This document shows, piece after piece, positions 59,804 to 64,000 of a DNA stretch of 64,000 nt. The translations under genes were made by a program, and so were the position numbers. The stretch comes from Gaiellasilicea sp963707575. Its GTDB lineage: Bacteria > Actinomycetota > Thermoleophilia > Gaiellales > Gaiellaceae. The stretch spans positions 620,001 through 684,000 of the forward strand of contig OY970171.1 of the NCBI GenBank assembly GCA_963707575.1. Reading direction: 5' to 3'. Every line of letters begins with the position of its first letter. Positions within the stretch are counted from its first letter, which is position 1. The notes beneath the pieces were generated by a model. It had not been told where the DNA came from, ran no database searches, and saw only the letters and a list, made by a program, of their open reading frames with translations.

Positions 59804-60553
59804 TCAGGTGATGTCGCGGCGGCGGGTCCGGAGTGTTCCCGCAGCGCCGATCAACGCGATCCAGCCACACGCGACGGCGACCGCAGGCCCGTACGAGAGG
59901 AGATCCTCCCCGCCGGTGCCGTCGGCACCGTCCAGCGACTGGAAGGGCAGGTAGGAGACGGCGCCGTCCACGTCGAGGAGTGCAAAGAGACCCCACAGCA
60001 GCGATTCGGCGACGAAGATCCAGATCAGCGTGCCCACGAGTGCCGCCACCTGGCTCTGCACGAGGGACCCCACCGCGACTCCCATCAAGCCCCAGAGCAC
60101 GGCGCCGAGGAGCGTCTGCGCGGCGAGCGTTCCGACGTCGCCGGAAGCGAGGTGGATGTCGGCGCCGAGAATCGAGAGCCAGATCAGCGCGACGGCGGCG
60201 ATCACGGCGAGGGCGATCACGTCGAAGAGCAGGGACACGAGCGTGACTGCGATCGCCTTGGCGGCCAGCACACGCTCGCGGACCGGCTCGGCCAGGAGCG
60301 TCGGCGTGATCGTGCCGTGGCGGAACTCCGTCGTCACCGCCGTGATCCCGAGGATGATCGCCAGCAGCGCCGCGAAGCCCGCGGCCTCGATGAAATCGAC
60401 CTGGAAGTCGAGATCGCCGCGCCGCGAGTCCTCCGTCGAGCCGATCGCCGCGGCGACCGAGATCCCGGCCAGCAGGACGATCACCACCAGGTAGGCGTAC
60501 CAGCCGCGCGTCGTGCGGATCTTCAGCAGCTCCGAGCGCACGAGCGCGATCAC
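59804..60553 (-). CDS. ABC-2-type transporter permease
   Basis: 249 residues. N-terminal MIALVRSELLKIRTTRGWYA is typical of ABC-2 permeases of the DrrB/YhaP-like group, followed by about six helices with TTEFRHGTITPTLLAEPVRE in the cytoplasmic loop. GTG start overlaps the ATPase gene stop (GTGA). With that ATPase it forms a two-component exporter. Confidence 0.9.
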   Translation of the reverse strand: MIALVRSELLKIRTTRGWYAYLVVIVLLAGISVAAAIGSTEDSRRGDLDFQVDFIEAAGFAALLAIILGITAVTTEFRHGTITPTLLAEPVRERVLAAKAIAVTLVSLLFDVIALAVIAAVALIWLSILGADIHLASGDVGTLAAQTLLGAVLWGLMGVAVGSLVQSQVAALVGTLIWIFVAESLLWGLFALLDVDGAVSYLPFQSLDGADGTGGEDLLSYGPAVAVACGWIALIGAAGTLRTRRRDIT

Positions 60554-61437
60554 TGGGTCGTCTCCCCGCCGGTCAGCTCGAGGAAGACCTCCTCGAGCGT
60601 GGCGCTCTCGACGGTGAGCTCGTGGAGCACGATGCTGTTGGCGGCGGCGATCTGGCCGATGCGCTCGGGCGGGACGTTGGCTGCGAGGGTCGAGCCGTCA
60701 ATCTCGGTGACGTCGATCCCCTGGGCGGTGAGGAGCTCGCGCAGCCGGGACGCCTCCGGGCTGCGAACCCGGGTGGCGCCCTTCGCCCCCGCGAGCACCT
60801 CTGCGATCGAGGCCTGCTGGATCAGCTTGCCGCGGTGGATGATCACGACGCGATCCGCCGTCTGGGCGACCTCGGAGAGGACGTGACTGGAGACGAGGAT
60901 CGTCCTGCCCTCGGCCGCGAGCGAGCGGAGGAAGTCGCGCAGCCACCTGATCCCGGCCGGATCGAGGCCGTTCGCGGGCTCGTCGAGCACCAGTACCTCC
61001 GGGTCGCCGAGGAGCGCGGTCGCAAGCCCGAGCCGCTGGCGCATCCCGAGCGAGTAGCCCTTGACGCGGCGCTTCCCGGCAGCGCTCAGCTCGACGAGCT
61101 CCAGGACCTCCTGGACGCGCGAGGCGGGCAAGCCCGCGGCGGCGGCCTGGACCCGAAGGTGGTTGCGCCCCGAGCGGCCCGGATGCACCTCGCTCGCCTC
61201 CAGCACCGCGCCGACCCGGTGGAGCGGCCGGTCGAGCTGGCGGTAGGGGACGCCGAGCACCGTCGCGGCGCCCGCGTCCGGGTGCACGAGCCCGAGCACC
61301 GCGCGCAGCGTGGTCGACTTGCCGGCCCCGTTCGGCCCTAGGAAGCCCGTGATCGTGCCGGGCTCCACGCGGAAGCTGAGCCCGGCCACTGCCTGGGTCT
61401 TCCCGAACCGCTTGCTCAGCCCCTCGACGTCGATCAA
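60550..61437 (-). CDS. ABC transporter ATP-binding protein
   Basis: 295 residues. Walker A GPNGAGKST, Q-loop region, signature YSLGMRQRLGLATALLG, Walker B VLVLDEPANGLDP and switch His in VSSHVLSEV. DrrA-like C-terminal extension ending LEEVFLELTGGE. TTG 61437 is chosen because it overlaps the yjbQ stop (TTGA) and directly starts IDVEGLSKRFGKTQAV. Powers the permease encoded downstream; substrate unknown. Confidence 0.93.
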   Translation of the reverse strand: MIDVEGLSKRFGKTQAVAGLSFRVEPGTITGFLGPNGAGKSTTLRAVLGLVHPDAGAATVLGVPYRQLDRPLHRVGAVLEASEVHPGRSGRNHLRVQAAAAGLPASRVQEVLELVELSAAGKRRVKGYSLGMRQRLGLATALLGDPEVLVLDEPANGLDPAGIRWLRDFLRSLAAEGRTILVSSHVLSEVAQTADRVVIIHRGKLIQQASIAEVLAGAKGATRVRSPEASRLRELLTAQGIDVTEIDGSTLAANVPPERIGQIAAANSIVLHELTVESATLEEVFLELTGGETTQ

Positions 61438-61832
61438 TGCAGAGCCGTCACGTACACCGTTCGTTGGCGGGGGCCGTCGAACTCGCACAGGAAGATGCCC
61501 TGCCAGGTGCCGAGCGCGAGTGCGCCGTCGCGGACGGGTACGAGCACGTCCGAGCCCATGAAGGCGGCGCGGATGTGCGTGGGCGCGTTCTCCTCGCCCT
61601 CCTCGACGTGCTCCCAGGGCCAGTCCTCGGAGACGATCCGCTCCAGCGCCGTCTCGAAGTCGCGCGCCACTGCAGGGTCGGCGTGCTCGTTGATCGCGAC
61701 GCCCGCTGTGGTGTGCGGGACGTAGACGAGGGCGGCCGCGGCGCCGTCGAGCTCCCCCAGCGCCTCGCGCACGCTGCTCGTGATGTCGAGCAGCTGGCTC
61801 CGGCGCTCGGTGGTGACGGTGAACTCGCGCAC
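61434..61832 (-). CDS. yjbQ: YjbQ/UPF0047-family protein
   Basis: 132 residues. Family signature VYVPHTTAGVAINEHADPAV with the conserved His, then HIRAAFMGSDVLVPVRDGAL and LGTWQGIFLCEFDGPRQRTV. Members complement thiamin-phosphate synthase mutants weakly; the true role is unsettled. First gene of the yjbQ-ABC operon, leaderless by a -10 box shared with the divergent peptidase gene. Confidence 0.93.
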   Translation of the reverse strand: MREFTVTTERRSQLLDITSSVREALGELDGAAAALVYVPHTTAGVAINEHADPAVARDFETALERIVSEDWPWEHVEEGEENAPTHIRAAFMGSDVLVPVRDGALALGTWQGIFLCEFDGPRQRTVYVTALH

Positions 61833-61851
61833 GGCGCGTATCCTAGGGCGA
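61833..61851. promoter_or_regulatory. Bidirectional leaderless promoter with shared -10
   Basis: Plus strand: TATCCT (61839-61844), AGGGCGA, GTG 61852. Minus strand: TAGGAT (61845-61840), ACGCGCC, GTG 61832. The two -10 hexamers occupy the same 7 bp offset by one base, and each start codon is exactly 7 nt away. Confidence 0.65.
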
Positions 61852-63366
61852 GTGAGCGAGGCCCCGTCCCAGGAGCAGACGCCGAGCGACCGCGAGCTGG
61901 ACGGCTACCGCGCCGGCGCCGACCGCTTCATCGCCGAGCTCGACGACGAGTACTACCGCCACTACGCAGGCCTCAAGTCCGACTTCGACCTGCGTCCGAT
62001 CTACGAGCGGCACGCGAACCTCACGGACGTCGAGACGGTGAAGCAGCTGGGGACGGCGGTGCGGGGTCGCGAGAACCTGGAGCTCTACCGCTTCGGCTGC
62101 GAGGGCTACCTCGGCGAGCTCACGCGCGAGCACGCGGAGCGTGTCGCCGAGCTGGAGACGACGCTGGAGACGCCGCACGACGGCGAGACGGTCGGCTACC
62201 GGATGCTGCCGCCGACGATCGCGAACACGGCCGACCGTGCCACGCGCGAACGCCTGGAGGAGGCGCGGAACGCGCTCACCGACGAGCACCTGAACCCGCT
62301 CTACCTCGACGCCGTCGAGACGGCCGAGCGTGGCGTGCGCGCGCTCGGGGCGAAGGACTACTTCGAGCTCTACCGCGACCGCTTCGGCTTCGACCTCGAG
62401 GGCCTGGCGGCACAGTGCCGCGCTTTCCTCGACGGGACGGAGCGGCTGTACGAGGAGTCGATGGACCGCGCACTGCGCGAGCACGTCGGCATCGGCCTCG
62501 GTGAGGCGCAGCGGTGGGACGTGCGCCGCTTCTTCCGCGGCTCGAACTGGGACGCCGCGTTCCCCGGCGACCGGATGCTGCCCGCGCTGCGCGCGACGCT
62601 CGCCGACCTGGGCATCGACCTCGATGCACAGGAGAACGTTCACCTGGACGTCGAGGAGCGCCCCACGAAGTCGCCGCGCGCGTTCTGCGCGCCGATCGAG
62701 ATCCCGGAGAAGGTGATGCTGGTGATCCAGCCGATGGGCGGGCCCGACGACTGGCGGGCGCTCTTCCACGAGGCCGGGCACACCGAGCACTTCGCCTTCA
62801 CGTCGCCCGACCTCATGCTGGAGGAGAAGCGCCTCGGGGACAACGCCGTCACCGAAGGGTGGGCGATGCTCTTCGAGCACCTGATCGGCGACCGCGCCTG
62901 GCTGACGCGCATGCTCGACTTCGCGCGCCCCCGCGAGTTCGCCGAGGAGGGCGCGGCGCACCTGCTCTTCTTCGTCCGCCGCTACTCCGCGAAGCTGCTC
63001 TACGAGATCGAGTTCCACCAGGCGGCCGACCCGACCACGATGCGCTCGCGCTACGTCGAGCTGCTGGGGGACGCGCTCAAGGTCGAGCCGAGCGAGACGG
63101 ACTATCTCGCCGACATCGACTCGGGCTACTACGTCACCTCGTACCTGCGCTCGTGGGCGTTCGAAGCACAGCTCTCGACCTTCCTGCGCGAGGAGTTCGG
63201 CAGCGACTGGTTCCGGCGCCGCGAGGCCGGGTCGCTCCTGCGCGAGCTCTGGTCGCTCGGCCAGAAGCCGACCGCGGACGAGCTGCTGAAGGACGTGACC
63301 GGCGCCCCGATCGAGCTCGAGGCCGTCGCCGACAAGCTTCGCGCAGCGCTGCCGGCAACCGCCTAG
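61852..63366 (+). CDS. M3-like zinc metallopeptidase
   Basis: 504 residues. All-helical protein with zinc motif HEAGHTEHF (HExxH) followed about 30 residues on by VTEGWAMLFEHL (Glu ligand), which places it in the M3/oligopeptidase-like gluzincin group, though it differs from PepF at 3619-5409. No signal peptide, so cytoplasmic. GTG 61852 is set by the shared -10 box. Confidence 0.85.
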   Translation: MSEAPSQEQTPSDRELDGYRAGADRFIAELDDEYYRHYAGLKSDFDLRPIYERHANLTDVETVKQLGTAVRGRENLELYRFGCEGYLGELTREHAERVAELETTLETPHDGETVGYRMLPPTIANTADRATRERLEEARNALTDEHLNPLYLDAVETAERGVRALGAKDYFELYRDRFGFDLEGLAAQCRAFLDGTERLYEESMDRALREHVGIGLGEAQRWDVRRFFRGSNWDAAFPGDRMLPALRATLADLGIDLDAQENVHLDVEERPTKSPRAFCAPIEIPEKVMLVIQPMGGPDDWRALFHEAGHTEHFAFTSPDLMLEEKRLGDNAVTEGWAMLFEHLIGDRAWLTRMLDFARPREFAEEGAAHLLFFVRRYSAKLLYEIEFHQAADPTTMRSRYVELLGDALKVEPSETDYLADIDSGYYVTSYLRSWAFEAQLSTFLREEFGSDWFRRREAGSLLRELWSLGQKPTADELLKDVTGAPIELEAVADKLRAALPATA

Positions 63367-63392
63367 AGAATCGGTCCGACCATTGAGCGGGT

Positions 63393-63499
63393 GGAGCCGA
63401 GAAGCGGCTCCCTTCAGGGGTCTTGCCGTTGGCATGGCCTGGCCATGCCAACGCAGAATTTGACTAGGCGCGAGCGCGGGCTGTGCCCGTGCTCGCTGC
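63393..63499 (+). repeat. Convergent-junction stem-loop element, copy C
   Basis: Stem 1 GGAGCCG/CGGCTCC (63393-63399 with 63405-63411), linker CTTCAGGGGTCTTG (63412-63425), stem 2 GTTGGCATGG/CCATGCCAAC (63428-63437 with 63443-63452), CGCAG (63452-63456), a 12-nt spacer, stem 3 pairing 63470-63481 with 63485-63496. Identical architecture and spacing to copy B. Confidence 0.8.
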
Positions 63500-63505
63500 G
63501 GCTAG

Positions 63506-64000
63506 CTAGAGTGCGCCGCCGGCCGCCGGTGGCGCGCCGGCTTCGAGGGTCGACTCGCCGGCCTCGCGGGCGAGGTACTCCTCGATCAGCATCACGTTGT
63601 CGCGCGAGCGCTCGACGACCGCGAGGAGCGCGGACATCGAGGAGACCTCCTCGCGCTGCTCCTGCAGGAACCAGTGCAGGAACTGCTCCCCGACGAGCTG
63701 GCCCTCCTCGCGGGCGAGCTGGACGAGCGTCGCGATCTGCTCCGTGACGCGCCGCTCCTGCTCGAGGGCGAGGCGGACGGGCTCGACGACGTCGGCGAAG
63801 TCGGTCTGGGGAGCCTCCACCCCGGGCACGACCACCGACTCGCCGGCGTCGAGCAGGTACTGCACGAGCATCATCGCGTGATTGCGCTCCTCGACCGCCT
63901 GGCGGTAGAAGTGCGCGGCGAGCTGCGGCAGGGTCAGCGCGTCGTAGTGGACCGCGATCGCAACGTACTGCTGCGAGGCGCCGAACTCGTTGCCGACCTG
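63506..64000 (-). CDS. Ferritin-like protein, C-terminal 164 residues (partial)
   Basis: The frame enters from the right edge as QVGNEFGASQQYVAIAVHYD and continues HFYRQAVEERNHAMMLVQYL (metal-ligand Glu and ERNHA), then VEPVRLALEQERRVTEQIAT and FLHWFLQEQREEVSSMSALL, the helices C and D of a bacterial ferritin (Ftn). Stores iron as a 24-mer after ferroxidation. An extension after helix D ends in AGAPPAAGGAL. The 5' end is outside the window. Confidence 0.9.
   Translation of the reverse strand, partial: QVGNEFGASQQYVAIAVHYDALTLPQLAAHFYRQAVEERNHAMMLVQYLLDAGESVVVPGVEAPQTDFADVVEPVRLALEQERRVTEQIATLVQLAREEGQLVGEQFLHWFLQEQREEVSSMSALLAVVERSRDNVMLIEEYLAREAGESTLEAGAPPAAGGAL

Overview
The window is high-GC, gene-dense chromosomal DNA of an actinobacterium, most likely of the deep-branching Thermoleophilia (Gaiella/Solirubrobacter-like). 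This is inferred from gene content: a dnaK-grpE-dnaJ-hspR-clpB operon with an HspR-type regulator, the futalosine menaquinone pathway, an F420-type luciferase-like oxidoreductase, an actinobacterial-type inositol-3-phosphate synthase beside a CDP-alcohol phosphotransferase, very large ATPase-LuxR regulators and many GTG starts. No rRNA, tRNA, CRISPR array, prophage or IS transposase is visible.

Layout. 1-7.3 kb: pseudouridine salvage (PfkB kinase end, psuG), an enolase-superfamily gene with a 3' frameshift, a GYD protein, a membrane protein, and an operon of saccharopine-dehydrogenase-like protein, oligoendopeptidase F and futalosine hydrolase. 7.4-19.5 kb: three giant ATPase-LuxR regulators (one split by a frameshift) interleaved with two secreted vanadium-dependent haloperoxidases, a cupin, a small LuxR protein and a DUF4242-like protein. 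19.5-25.8 kb: the heat-shock chaperone operon. 25.9-30 kb: two EamA transporters and a tandem pair of M29 aminopeptidases; two copies of a perfect or near-perfect palindrome lie between divergent promoters there. 30-33.7 kb: VOC protein, luciferase-like oxidoreductase, CsbD, moaA, cupredoxin and a secreted protein. 33.7-43.1 kb: three repeated gene pairs for two-subunit molybdenum hydroxylases (2Fe-2S subunit plus large subunit), presumably users of the cofactor MoaA helps make. 43.2-46.7 kb: an inositol-phospholipid module (PAP2-type phosphatase, CDP-alcohol phosphotransferase, Ino1 preceded in frame by two ribbon-helix-helix-like repeats). 46.7-64 kb: sulfatase, SulP and ZIP transporters, K+ channel, GNAT, a glycosyltransferase-PHP fusion, a degenerate UDG, a presenilin-like protein, DUF429, RlmD, an ABC exporter with YjbQ, an M3-like peptidase and the end of a ferritin-like gene.

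Two genome-scale habits stand out. About fifteen genes have a TAnnnT-like hexamer 6-7 nt before the start codon, so the mRNA should begin at or within a base or two of the start codon (leaderless); one of these starts at ATC, and one hexamer is shared symmetrically by two divergent genes. Gaps between convergent genes carry elaborate inverted repeats, including three copies of one covarying multi-stem element.

All functional statements are from reading sequence motifs; no database search was run.
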